A stretch of DNA of 55,446 bases from CAKSQF01 sp964582375. Lineage in GTDB: Bacteria > Bacillota > Clostridia > Oscillospirales > CAG-272. The DNA lies in assembly GCA_964582375.1 (NCBI GenBank), contig CAZORL010000009.1, forward strand, positions 1-55,446, written 5' to 3'. A program made the translations under genes and the position numbers. Below are positions 41,368-48,905 of the stretch, in pieces; position 1 is the first letter of the stretch, and each line of letters opens with the position of its first letter. The notes under the pieces were generated by a model. That model saw only the letters and a list, made by a program, of their open reading frames with translations, had not been told where the DNA came from and made no database searches.

Positions 41368-42210
41368 TTATCGCATGTTACGCTTGAGGGCGGCGACTCG
41401 GCAGGCTCGTTTGTAGGCTTCTGTGTAGTAAAGCTCGGGGGACATTGCGTCGTAAGGATCGTTTTCATGTCTATCCGGTTTACTCTTTGGCGTAAGCTCG
41501 AAGGTAAGCGGGCCGTCGAAATGATATTTATTCAGCCGCGAGACTATGCCCAACCAGTCGGCGATACCATCAAACGGAAGAAGATGCAGATCATCATGCC
41601 ATGTGATGTTGCCGTCAAAGTCGCGTATACCGAGGTTGTCGTTCAGATGCGTTCCGACGAGTCTGTCACCGTAGAGCTTCATCATATCTCGTCCTCTGTT
41701 ATAGCAAAGCTCGTGCCCGGTATCCCAGCAGAATCCGACAGACTCATAATCAGCAAGACCCGAAAGGACGGCATCAAGATACTCCTCGCCCTCGGTATTT
41801 TCAAATCCGAGTTTAACCCCGAGAAGCTCAGCCTCATCAGCAAGTCTCTTGAAATTTTCAACGCCCTCGGGTGTGGGGGTATGATCGTTAAACCCGATAA
41901 AGGTATGGACGATCATAAGCGGTACATCATATTCGGCGCAGTCGCGAAGACAATCAAGCAGCTCATCAAGTGCCGCCTCGGATGCGCTCGACTTTTTCCA
42001 CATATCCGCAGCCCTTCCAAACGGTGCGTGGATCGACTGATAAAAGCTGCCGACCCGATCTGCCTCGCGTCTGAACTCGACAACAGAGCCGACGCCGTTC
42101 CAACCCGAGAAAAAGCCCTCAAAACCGATCTTACGAAAGAGTGCGATCTGATCCTTCGCACTTATTTTTGACTCATCGCCGAGTCCCATACAAAGCATGC
42201 TGTTCCACAT
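41368..42210 (-). CDS. Sugar phosphate isomerase/epimerase (TIM barrel, second copy)
   Basis: The 280-residue protein is a xylose-isomerase-like TIM barrel: HAPFGRAADMW, PLMIVHTFIGFND, LGFENTEGEEY (metal Glu), FCWDTGHELCYNRG (Asp and His ligands) and LVGTHLNDNLG. It belongs to a different subgroup from the one at 11742. It is the last gene of a tightly packed minus-strand operon, six bases after an SDR gene. The substrate is unknown; the SDR partner suggests a sugar or polyol route. Confidence 0.83.
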   Translation of the reverse strand: MWNSMLCMGLGDESKISAKDQIALFRKIGFEGFFSGWNGVGSVVEFRREADRVGSFYQSIHAPFGRAADMWKKSSASEAALDELLDCLRDCAEYDVPLMIVHTFIGFNDHTPTPEGVENFKRLADEAELLGVKLGFENTEGEEYLDAVLSGLADYESVGFCWDTGHELCYNRGRDMMKLYGDRLVGTHLNDNLGIRDFDGNITWHDDLHLLPFDGIADWLGIVSRLNKYHFDGPLTFELTPKSKPDRHENDPYDAMSPELYYTEAYKRACRVAALKRNMR

Positions 42211-42216
42211 AAAAAT

Positions 42217-42876
42217 TCACCCCTGATCCTTCCAAACAAAATTATAATTTATTGCCTCGCCGCCATCGACAAGGATATTCTGCCCCGTGCAAAATTTATT
42301 TACGACCGTAAGGAAATACGCCCACTCGGCAATCTCCTCGGGTGTTGCCCACCGTCTGAGCGGAGTTTCGTTCATTATTTCATCCCAAAGCTTTGGATCG
42401 TTCATGACACATTCATTGAGTGGTGTTAAGACGCCGCCCGGGTCAAGACTGTTACAGGTAGCCCCGTATTTTGCAACACGCATCGCGACATTTTTTGTGT
42501 ATGACATTACTCCACCCTTGCTTGCGGCGTATTCGGGAAACTCAGCACCCGTATGTCCGCTTGCCGAGCCGATATTCAGCACCGACCTGATAGACGGCTG
42601 TATCGCGAGTTTTTCGGTCGTTCGTATAAGTGCCTTAAGGTTGACATCTATATCGTCCTCGTTCTGTGTGCCTGCATTATTGATAAGGATCTGTATACAG
42701 TCGATATCGGGAATACGATCGATGTTTCTGACATCCTCGGCTATATGCGTATAATTATCGTGATCAAGCGTTGCCTCTTGTCTGTCGATACCGATGACCG
42801 TATGACCCTTCTGCAGAAAAAGCTCGGCGATCGCTCTGCCGATACCGCGCGACGTGCCGGTTACAACTACCTTCAT
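42217..42876 (-). CDS. Short-chain dehydrogenase/reductase (second copy)
   Basis: The 219-residue SDR has TGTSRGIG (6-13), GIDRQEA after strand 2 (Asp there favours NAD), NNAGTQNED, the catalytic Ser in NIGSASGHTG, YAASKGG with Tyr and Lys, and the closing TGQNILVDGGEAI. Its ATG overlaps the end of the transporter gene by four bases (ATGA type). Start and stop are tightly coupled with both neighbours. Confidence 0.88.
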   Translation of the reverse strand: MKVVVTGTSRGIGRAIAELFLQKGHTVIGIDRQEATLDHDNYTHIAEDVRNIDRIPDIDCIQILINNAGTQNEDDIDVNLKALIRTTEKLAIQPSIRSVLNIGSASGHTGAEFPEYAASKGGVMSYTKNVAMRVAKYGATCNSLDPGGVLTPLNECVMNDPKLWDEIMNETPLRRWATPEEIAEWAYFLTVVNKFCTGQNILVDGGEAINYNFVWKDQG

Positions 42877-43622
42877 TTTTCGTTTTTTCCTTTCTTTGAT
42901 GATATAAATTCAAGATATTCCCTGCCGACCTGCTCAGATCTCCATTTTTTTGTTATTTTATAGCCGATCGGAGAAAAGATGATCTCCATAACAAGCTCGA
43001 CAACAGCACCCGTCAAGGAACATGTTGCCGCTTGAGTGATAGTCCAGTGAAAGCCGTCCCAAAAATGCGGTGCCATCACCACAAACACGAGCAGTGAAAA
43101 GACAAAATTGTCAAAAAACTGTCCGACAAATGTTGAAACATAGGTTGAAACGGCATAGGAGAGTCGCCCGTCGGGGTTATTCTTAAACAGCTTGCCGATC
43201 AGATAATTCAGCGAATTGTTAAGGATCGCCGACAGCAAAAACGCGATCGTACTTCCGAGCAGTATAAAGCGACTTCCGCCGAATATTCGGTCAAATTCGC
43301 TGTAATCCGCCGCATTTGAGGGGATTATGCTTGCAACATAAAAAATAACGCAGGAGAGCAGATTGATCGCGGCGGCAAGTATTGATATCCGATTTGACGC
43401 ACGCGGTCCGAAGTGCTTCGTTATTATGTCCATGCACATGAACGACAGCCAAGAGATGAGTATTCCGCCGTCAAGTGCAAAAAAGTCAAGCTGAACAAGT
43501 GTCTTGTTTGCGAGAAGATTCATGCATATGACGCTGACCACAAAGAGCGTCACTGTCACGGCGGGAATCGATCTCAGCAGTATTTTGAATGCTGTTATTT
43601 CGTATCTTATCTTATTTAACAT
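42873..43622 (-). CDS. yhhQ: Queuosine precursor transporter (YhhQ/VUT family)
   Basis: The 249-residue membrane protein has the Vut_1/YhhQ features: NLLANKTLVQLDFFALDGGILISWLSFMCMDIITKHFG near the start, then NSLNYLIGKLFK and FVGQFFDNFVFSLLVFV, with six to seven hydrophobic segments. YhhQ imports preQ0/preQ1 in E. coli, and clostridial relatives can import queuine or preQ1. It overlaps the GNAT gene upstream by 11 bases and the SDR downstream by four. queA and tgt in this window give the two steps that use such a precursor. Confidence 0.87.
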   Translation of the reverse strand: MLNKIRYEITAFKILLRSIPAVTVTLFVVSVICMNLLANKTLVQLDFFALDGGILISWLSFMCMDIITKHFGPRASNRISILAAAINLLSCVIFYVASIIPSNAADYSEFDRIFGGSRFILLGSTIAFLLSAILNNSLNYLIGKLFKNNPDGRLSYAVSTYVSTFVGQFFDNFVFSLLVFVVMAPHFWDGFHWTITQAATCSLTGAVVELVMEIIFSPIGYKITKKWRSEQVGREYLEFISSKKGKNEK

Positions 43623-44172
43623 TGTTTTCCTTGGTTTTTTCGTTTATCAATTCGCAGGCATAAAAATCTATATCAAACATCCTGCATTCGCCCATAAAAT
43701 CAAATCCGAGGCGCTTATACATATTTATTGCGGCAACATTTTGCTTTGCGGCAAGCAGATGTATGGCAGAGCACCCGCTTTCAAAAAGACAGCAGATCAA
43801 AGCATTTGCCATTTCCTTTGCTATCCCGCGCCGCCGTCTGTCGGGCGAAACACCGAGCCTTGTCATCTCAAGAGCATCGGGGCACTGATACTTCCAAAGA
43901 TCAATATCCGAAAGTTCGCTCTCGGGTGCGACAGACACGCATCCGACAACTCTGCCGTATTCCTCAAGAACAAACAGCCGATTTGCGCCAAGATCATTTG
44001 CGGCGTCATCGACCGTTGGATAAAACTCATTCCATGTCGAGCCGTCGCCTCTTTTCGCACTGTCCTTGTAAATATCGGAAACCGCCGCTATATCGTCATA
44101 TCTTGCACTGCGAAGTATCCGCCCACTTGCGAGAGTGAGGCAAATTTTTGTTTCTTTTGAACACATATCCAT
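43612..44172 (-). CDS. GNAT family N-acetyltransferase
   Basis: The 186-residue protein has the GNAT core: VVGCVSVAPESEL (strand 4), the acetyl-CoA motif TRLGVSPDRRRRGIAKEMANAL (about 112-132) and NVAAINMYKRLGFDFMGE at the end. A conserved Y/WK-type entry before the motif is seen. GAGG lies eight bases before the ATG. First gene of the GNAT-YhhQ-SDR-isomerase operon. Acceptor unknown. Confidence 0.88.
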   Translation of the reverse strand: MDMCSKETKICLTLASGRILRSARYDDIAAVSDIYKDSAKRGDGSTWNEFYPTVDDAANDLGANRLFVLEEYGRVVGCVSVAPESELSDIDLWKYQCPDALEMTRLGVSPDRRRRGIAKEMANALICCLFESGCSAIHLLAAKQNVAAINMYKRLGFDFMGECRMFDIDFYACELINEKTKENNVK

Positions 44173-44197
44173 TGTCTAACCTCTTTTCTCAAATGAT

Positions 44198-44226
44198 ATT
44201 ATAGCATATTTTGGAAAAGTTTGCAA
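44198..44226 (-). promoter_or_regulatory. Promoter of the GNAT-YhhQ-SDR-isomerase operon
   Basis: On the minus strand TTGCAA (44226-44221), 17 bases, TATAAT (44203-44198). Confidence 0.75.
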
Positions 44227-44294
44227 CAAAAAACGATTATTTCGAATATATCGACCAAAACTCGAATAAACTGATCTAAAAAGGGGGAATCTTT

Positions 44295-44819
44295 ATGAAA
44301 AGCTCTCTCAAGCTTTGGCAGTTTGTCGGATTTGCGCTAACATCATTTTCGGGCACCTTTCTCCATTTTCTTTACGAAATATCCGGGAATTCGCCGATCG
44401 CCGCAATGGTTTCGGGGGTCAATGAATCAACATGGGAGCACATGAAGCTCCTGTTCTTTCCCTTGTTCGCCTTTGCAATTATCGAGAGTTTTTTTCTGAA
44501 AGACGTCGAGGGATTTTGGCGCATAAAGCTCTCGGGCATATGTGTCGGTCTTGTGCTTATACCTCTGATTTTTTACGCATACAACGGTGTTATCGGAAGA
44601 TCGCCCGATGCTGTCAACATAGCGATCTTTTATATTGCCGCCCTTGCCTCATATGTATATGAAACGAAGATGATGATAAAGGGTGATACAAAATGCACGC
44701 ACGACAAAGTGGCATTCGTCATTCTTTGTCTGATCGCACTCTCGTTTGCGATCTTCACCTTTCGTACACCGAGTCTTGCAATATTCAAAGATCCGATAAC
44801 GGGCGGATACGGACTGTAA
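44295..44819 (+). CDS. DUF6512 family membrane protein
   Basis: The 174-residue protein has about five hydrophobic segments (12-32, 52-68, 80-97, 107-123, 140-158) and the opening WQFVGFALTSFSGTFLHFLYEISG with NESTWEHMKLLFFP, which I recognise from the DUF6512 family. Function unknown. AAGGGGG lies seven bases before the ATG. It converges with the MBL-fold gene with only a few bases between stops and no terminator. Confidence 0.72.
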   Translation: MKSSLKLWQFVGFALTSFSGTFLHFLYEISGNSPIAAMVSGVNESTWEHMKLLFFPLFAFAIIESFFLKDVEGFWRIKLSGICVGLVLIPLIFYAYNGVIGRSPDAVNIAIFYIAALASYVYETKMMIKGDTKCTHDKVAFVILCLIALSFAIFTFRTPSLAIFKDPITGGYGL

Positions 44820-44822
44820 ACG

Positions 44823-45656
44823 TCAAAAATCGACAGAGCAATCTCCGTTGCATGCACAAATAACACTTTGTGCATTCTCTCGAGCATATCGGCTGCACTT
44901 GTTAAAATCACCGTTTGATGATTTTATAAACTTAATACCGCCAAGCGAGCATGGAACAAACACAACGGTGGGGGCGGCAAGCTTATAGAACTCTATGTCC
45001 CCTCCATCAAGTCCGTGATGGGCAAGCTGAAGAAAATCGCACTTTATTGCATCATGCGGAAACGATTCCAGTATTTTTAGAAATCCGACTCTCGTACTGT
45101 CACCCGTAAAGAGCATTTTTCTGTTTTTGCTCGAGATCATAAAAACAAGAGACAGTTCATTGAAGGAAGTTGCATTATTAATGTCCCGGTGATCTCTCCA
45201 AGTGAAAAGAAATTGAATGTCAAGTCCGTCGATCATAATTCGTTCCTGCGTGCGTGGCTCAAAAACGGATGAATCGAGCGATTCAAGCGTTCGTGCCAAC
45301 AATTTTTGTTCGGCATATCCGAACCCAAGAGGGATATTGGTACACGCGCATATTTTTTCAATTTTTATCGTGTCAGCAAATCCAGCACCTGACGAAAAAA
45401 ATGTAAGAGCACCAAAATGGTCAAGATGAGTGTGCGTTATTATCCAAAGAGAAACTGTCGGAACACTATCGTTTGACAATGACGACAAGATCCCGAGAAT
45501 GTGCGCAGCATCGTTTCTGCACTCGCCGCCATCAACAACTATTAGTTTACCATTGTCAGAGACAATTACATATCCCATACCCGCCGCAGGCCATTCTTTT
45601 GAAAAATCCCCGTCCTCGCGTGATGCGTTTGTGCAAATTTGTATTATCTTCGCCAT
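44823..45656 (-). CDS. MBL-fold metallohydrolase
   Basis: The 277-residue protein has the metallo-beta-lactamase fold: LIVVDGG, the zinc motif THTHLDHFGAL (about 80-90), FTGDSTRVGF and LAHHGLDGGD. Members are hydrolases, for example phosphodiesterases or ComEC-like domains. The ATG at 45656 is preceded by AGGAG. It lies 14 bases after the GH127 gene and is probably co-transcribed with it. There is no signal peptide. Confidence 0.86.
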   Translation of the reverse strand: MAKIIQICTNASREDGDFSKEWPAAGMGYVIVSDNGKLIVVDGGECRNDAAHILGILSSLSNDSVPTVSLWIITHTHLDHFGALTFFSSGAGFADTIKIEKICACTNIPLGFGYAEQKLLARTLESLDSSVFEPRTQERIMIDGLDIQFLFTWRDHRDINNATSFNELSLVFMISSKNRKMLFTGDSTRVGFLKILESFPHDAIKCDFLQLAHHGLDGGDIEFYKLAAPTVVFVPCSLGGIKFIKSSNGDFNKCSRYARENAQSVICACNGDCSVDF

Positions 45657-45670
45657 ACTTTCTCCTAAAA

Positions 45671-47611
45671 TCACTTAGTGTCTATCCACGCGGCGATCCT
45701 GTCGTCATTTTGCCATGTCTTTCCTGCAGATGCGTAATCAACAAGCGTCACACTCTTGCCGCCCTTTAGCGGAAGATCGACGGCGATTGTATGAGGCTCG
45801 GAAATTTCGACACGTTTGGCATCTTGCACAGGCAGATCAAAATCAAACGGTCTGTCAACATCGTACCCGAGCTTTTCCGAGACAGCAAGCACGAGCGGTC
45901 CGCGATGAAATGCAATTCGTGATCTTGCACCCGGATCTTCCCGAACATATGTCGGAACGATATAGTCTTCTTGCCAAATGACCTTGTTCATGAGGATGTC
46001 GTGGTCGTAGCTTACGGGTTTTTCGGCTCTGATGCTCATATCAAGACCAAGCTCAACTGTATCGCCGACGCTCCAAACCCTTTCTATCTTGATATATCCC
46101 TTTTGAACGTCCATAGACCTGCCGCAAACTCTGACTTTGGTGTTTTCGCTCCAAGATGGGTTACGAAAGATCAGCGAAAAAGGTTCATTCGTTTCTGCGG
46201 CAACGCAAACAGATATCCTGCCGTCTCGCGGATAATCGGTATCGATCAGAAGGGACAATTCTTTTCCCGAGGGCAAGGTCAGATCGATCTTCCCTTTTTC
46301 GTAAAAATTGATCACCACTCCGTTTGATGACAACATTACCGCCATACGGGATACAAGACCGACGCCTGCCGAACCGATACAGGCGCAACAGCCATAATAC
46401 CTGAGATCGGGCATGAGAAGAAGTCCGCCGACACCGTTTCCTCTTTTTCCGAGGGTCAACGGGCTGTAGCTGTCAAAGCAAAGCGGTTCGATCACCGCCT
46501 GCGGATATGTCGCGGAAATTGCAGAATCTATGGAGTCATTAGTGTTAAGTGCACCGAGATAGGCGTTATAAAAAGAAATTTCAAAAGCGTCCGCATATTT
46601 CGAATCACCGGTAAGCAGTGTCATTTGCTCGAAAAATTTCATAAGCGTGACTGTAACGCAGGTCTCCTGCATGATCTTTTCATTATCAGAGCTTGCCTGC
46701 CGCACGGTAGAGTGATCAAAAAGTTCATGTGTACATCCGCTGCTGCCAATGATCGTAAAATCGGTTTCAAGCAATCTTGTCGCGTAATTGGTGAGTGCCT
46801 CTTTATGCCACGGTATCCTCTTCACACGATAATATTCGAGCAGTCCCTCAAAACAAGATGTCATTTCATACGCTTTTGTGATCGGATATTGATAAGGCGA
46901 AAGTTTGTTCTCATAGGCAAGCTTAAAAATGTTTGCGACCGACGTTCCGCCCTCATTTGCGATATAGTCGGCAAACGCCAGATATTTTTCATCAAGCGTT
47001 ATGTTATAAAGTCTGACTATCGGCTCGAGGACAGAGGATGAATTAAGCCCCCGCCAATTGGAGGTTGCCTTTGTGATCGGCTTTTTACCGTCGGCGATCG
47101 GTCCGATCTTTGAGATAAGATAATCGGCTTGTGCACAAAGCGAGTTAACTATCATGTCCGCAAGTTCTTCATCCTCGCAGATCTCAAGAAAATACTGCAT
47201 TCCGAGCATGACATATTTTCTGCACCAGATATCCCAGCCGCAAAGCTCATTATCTTTGCCGTATGTGCTGATCGCACCGTCATCATCCGCACAGTCGAGT
47301 ATATCAACGATCGCCTCGCGAAGAACCGAATAAAGCTCTCTGTTTTTGGTATATCCGAACACAAAGCACGCGCCGCGCATCATTTTGCCGAAATATTCGC
47401 CTCGCCAACCGAAATTGCCCGAGTCGGACTTCATCCTGAACTGCCCGACGAAACGTTTCCACAGATCGGTGTCAAGGAGTTGTCTTTTTTCGACAAATTT
47501 TGCCGCACTGTCAGCAAGACCCTCGAAGTGACATGTTGCATTTGCTCTGTTAAATATGTCGGAACGATCGACATTGTAATTTGCTCTTTTCATCTCACTA
47601 AACGCTTGCAT
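45671..47611 (-). CDS. Glycoside hydrolase family 127-like (beta-L-arabinofuranosidase type)
   Basis: The 646-residue protein matches DUF1680/GH127. The barrel half has GEYFGKMMRG and LLEYYRVKRI; the metal and nucleophile motifs are present: Glu316 and Cys318 in QETCVTVTL, and Cys408-Cys409 in YYGCCACIGSAG. In characterised GH127 enzymes a Glu, and three Cys including the nucleophile, bind zinc in ETC and CCPPN-type motifs; here CCAC replaces CCPPN. The protein has no signal peptide, so it acts on imported oligosaccharides. AAAGGTG precedes the ATG at 47611; a GTG at 47620 is an alternative. Confidence 0.82.
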   Translation of the reverse strand: MQAFSEMKRANYNVDRSDIFNRANATCHFEGLADSAAKFVEKRQLLDTDLWKRFVGQFRMKSDSGNFGWRGEYFGKMMRGACFVFGYTKNRELYSVLREAIVDILDCADDDGAISTYGKDNELCGWDIWCRKYVMLGMQYFLEICEDEELADMIVNSLCAQADYLISKIGPIADGKKPITKATSNWRGLNSSSVLEPIVRLYNITLDEKYLAFADYIANEGGTSVANIFKLAYENKLSPYQYPITKAYEMTSCFEGLLEYYRVKRIPWHKEALTNYATRLLETDFTIIGSSGCTHELFDHSTVRQASSDNEKIMQETCVTVTLMKFFEQMTLLTGDSKYADAFEISFYNAYLGALNTNDSIDSAISATYPQAVIEPLCFDSYSPLTLGKRGNGVGGLLLMPDLRYYGCCACIGSAGVGLVSRMAVMLSSNGVVINFYEKGKIDLTLPSGKELSLLIDTDYPRDGRISVCVAAETNEPFSLIFRNPSWSENTKVRVCGRSMDVQKGYIKIERVWSVGDTVELGLDMSIRAEKPVSYDHDILMNKVIWQEDYIVPTYVREDPGARSRIAFHRGPLVLAVSEKLGYDVDRPFDFDLPVQDAKRVEISEPHTIAVDLPLKGGKSVTLVDYASAGKTWQNDDRIAAWIDTK

Positions 47612-47645
47612 TGTATTCACCTTTTCATTCTTAACTTAGATACAG

Positions 47646-47673
47646 AAAAAAGCACACCGAGGTGTGCTTTTTT
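47646..47673 (-). terminator. Terminator of tRNA-Arg
   Basis: On the minus strand AAAAAAGCACAC and GTGTGCTTTTTT form a long stem with a tight CTCG-type loop; it starts at the last base of the encoded CCA and ends in a T-run. Confidence 0.85.
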
Positions 47674-47750
47674 GGCCCACCCTGAGGGATTCGAACCCTC
47701 GACCAACGGAATCGGAATCCGGTACTCTATCCGGGCTGAGCTAAGGATGG
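47673..47750 (-). tRNA. tRNA-Arg (anticodon CCG)
   Basis: The minus strand folds as a full cloverleaf: acceptor CCATCCT/AGGGTGG, D stem GCTC/GAGT, anticodon stem CCGGA/TCCGT (outer pair mismatched), loop TTCCGAT with anticodon CCG, T arm GAGGG-TTCGAAT-CCCTC, discriminator G and encoded CCA (47675-47673). It reads CGG codons. It has its own promoter and terminator. Confidence 0.92.
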
Positions 47751-47760
47751 ACACATGCGC

Positions 47761-47789
47761 ATTATAACATATTTTTTATCTAAAGTCAA
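47761..47789 (-). promoter_or_regulatory. Promoter of tRNA-Arg
   Basis: On the minus strand TTGACT (47789-47784), 17 bases, TATAAT (47766-47761), a few bases upstream of the tRNA 5' end. Confidence 0.8.
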
Positions 47790-47818
47790 GTAAATGACGA
47801 CTTTTTTTCAAAAAACTC

Positions 47819-47847
47819 TTGATTTTTTTGAAAACATATGGTATAAT
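47819..47847 (+). promoter_or_regulatory. Promoter of tRNA-Leu
   Basis: TTGATT (47819-47824), 17 bases, TATAAT (47842-47847), about 17 bases before the tRNA. The two tRNA genes are divergent and share a region of about 110 bases. Confidence 0.8.
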
Positions 47848-47863
47848 GTCTACCGTGACATGC

Positions 47864-47950
47864 GCCGGTGTGTTGGAATTGGCAGACGAGGTGGACTCAA
47901 AATCCATTGGTAGCGATACCGTGCGGGTTCGACCCCCGCCACCGGCACCA
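47864..47950 (+). tRNA. tRNA-Leu (anticodon CAA)
   Basis: Acceptor GCCGGTG/CACCGGC, anticodon stem GTGGA/TCCAT with loop CTCAAAA (anticodon CAA), a class II long variable arm (TGGTA-GCGA-TACCG), T arm GCGGG-TTCGACC-CCCGC, discriminator A and encoded CCA at 47948-47950. It reads UUG. Confidence 0.95.
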
Positions 47951-47951
47951 T

Positions 47952-47981
47952 AAAAAGCACTTGCTTTCGCAAGTGCTTTTT
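47952..47981 (+). terminator. Terminator of tRNA-Leu
   Basis: AAAAAGCACTTGC pairs with GCAAGTGCTTTTT (47969-47981), loop TTTC, ending in a T-run. Confidence 0.92.
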
Positions 47982-48010
47982 TATTGAGCGCGCCTATCGT
48001 CACACGAAAA

Positions 48011-48050
48011 ATGAAGCAAGGCTTTGGCCTATGAAGCAAGCCTTCGGCTT
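48011..48050 (+). repeat. Two tandem 20-bp repeats
   Basis: ATGAAGCAAGGCTTTGGCCT (48011-48030) and ATGAAGCAAGCCTTCGGCTT (48031-48050) are near-identical head-to-tail units (differences at four positions); a third partial unit ATGAAAAC follows. They abut the ABC-transporter remnant. The unit looks like a short intergenic repeat family, but copy number elsewhere is unknown. Confidence 0.75.
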
Positions 48051-48215
48051 ATGAAAACAGGAAAAATAGTCGAGAGCGGCACACACGAACAACTGATGTA
48101 CCAAGGCAGCATTTATCGCAGATCGTTGAGCCAAGAGAGAGGGCAATCGGCTGAAAGGTACTGGCGAATATCAAGAAAAAGAACAAATTCGGGTATTTTT
48201 TCGAAAATGACTTGA
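48051..48215 (+). pseudogene. Remnant of an ABC exporter ATPase C-terminus
   Basis: The frame reads KTGKIVESGTHEQLMYQGSIY followed by RRSLSQERGQ. This is the extreme C-terminal tail of MsbA/MdlB-type ABC exporters (typical GRIVESGTHEELL...GGIY). No Walker motifs or membrane domain are present upstream; the fragment begins directly after the 20-bp repeats. The frame runs 22 codons beyond the homologous part with no family match. It is a decayed end of a gene lost next to tRNA-Leu. The 330-base stretch 47951-48280 holds only the terminator, repeats, this fragment and the next promoter. Confidence 0.75.
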
Positions 48216-48240
48216 AATTTGTAAAGAAATGATATATAAT
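48212..48240 (+). promoter_or_regulatory. Promoter of the SGNH hydrolase gene
   Basis: TTGAAA (48212-48217), 17 bases, TATAAT (48235-48240). Confidence 0.8.
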
Positions 48241-48280
48241 ATGAGCAGCCCAATCACACAAAACCGAAAGGATGATGAAA

Positions 48281-48850
48281 ATGAAAATTTTAATGCTCGG
48301 AAACAGTTTCACATTTTTCAACGACATGCCAAACACTCTCGCAGAGATCAGCGGGTACGAGGTAACACAGCACACACAGGGAGGTGCATATCTTGACATG
48401 CTCCTCGACAAGGACACCGATTACGGTAAAAAGACCTATGAGCTTCTCGACAATAAATATGGCTGGGACATTGTCGTTCTCCAAGAGCAGAGCAATGCTC
48501 CGATAACCCAAAAAGAGCGTTTTATGAGTGCGGTTGACAAGCTTTGCGACATGATACGCTCGATCGGCGCACGTCCGATGCTCTATGCGACATGGGCTTA
48601 CGAAAACGACGGCAAGGAACTTCATGCCCTCGGATACGAATACGATGACATGTTCGAGCAAATGTACAAGTCCTATCACGAAGCGGCAGAAAAGAACAAT
48701 GCCCTGATCGCGGATGTCGGAAAGGCGTTTCATGATGCAGGAACGGACGCAGGATTATATGATCCCGACAGCTACCACCCGAGTGCAAAAGGCTCGCATC
48801 TTGCGGCAGAGGTCATAAAGAAGGCAATATCCAACGCAAATATCAACTGA
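48281..48850 (+). CDS. SGNH/GDSL-type hydrolase (DUF4886-like)
   Basis: The 189-residue protein is SGNH-type: block I LMLGNSFTFFND (Ser near 9), then VVLQEQSNAP and the catalytic pair DSYHPSAKGS at the C-terminus. Such enzymes deacetylate sugars or cleave esters. No signal peptide, so cytoplasmic. The ATG at 48281 is preferred because AAAGG lies nine bases upstream. Single-gene unit; substrate unknown. Confidence 0.85.
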   Translation: MKILMLGNSFTFFNDMPNTLAEISGYEVTQHTQGGAYLDMLLDKDTDYGKKTYELLDNKYGWDIVVLQEQSNAPITQKERFMSAVDKLCDMIRSIGARPMLYATWAYENDGKELHALGYEYDDMFEQMYKSYHEAAEKNNALIADVGKAFHDAGTDAGLYDPDSYHPSAKGSHLAAEVIKKAISNANIN

Positions 48851-48896
48851 CACACAAATATCACCCCTCTTTGTATTGAGGGGTGTTATTTGTGTG
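48851..48896. terminator. Bidirectional terminator between SGNH and lipoprotein genes
   Basis: A 19-base arm (CACACAAATATCACCCCTC) pairs with GAGGGGTGTTATTTGTGTG (48878-48896) with one mismatch. It starts right after the SGNH stop and ends nine bases before the convergent stop. Confidence 0.88.
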
Positions 48897-48905
48897 TGTT
48901 ATTCT

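Noticed and set aside
41227..42171. Plus-strand open frame of about 314 codons opposite the isomerase gene
   Set aside because: Antisense to a clear TIM-barrel gene with conserved metal ligands; no ribosome binding site or motif.
47673..47950. Single bicistronic tRNA operon
   Set aside because: The two tRNAs are on opposite strands, each with its own promoter and terminator.
48024..48215. A functional small protein in the frame holding the ABC tail
   Set aside because: The frame would need a TTG start inside the tandem repeats, has no ribosome binding site, and matches only the extreme C-terminus of a much longer family; treated as a remnant.
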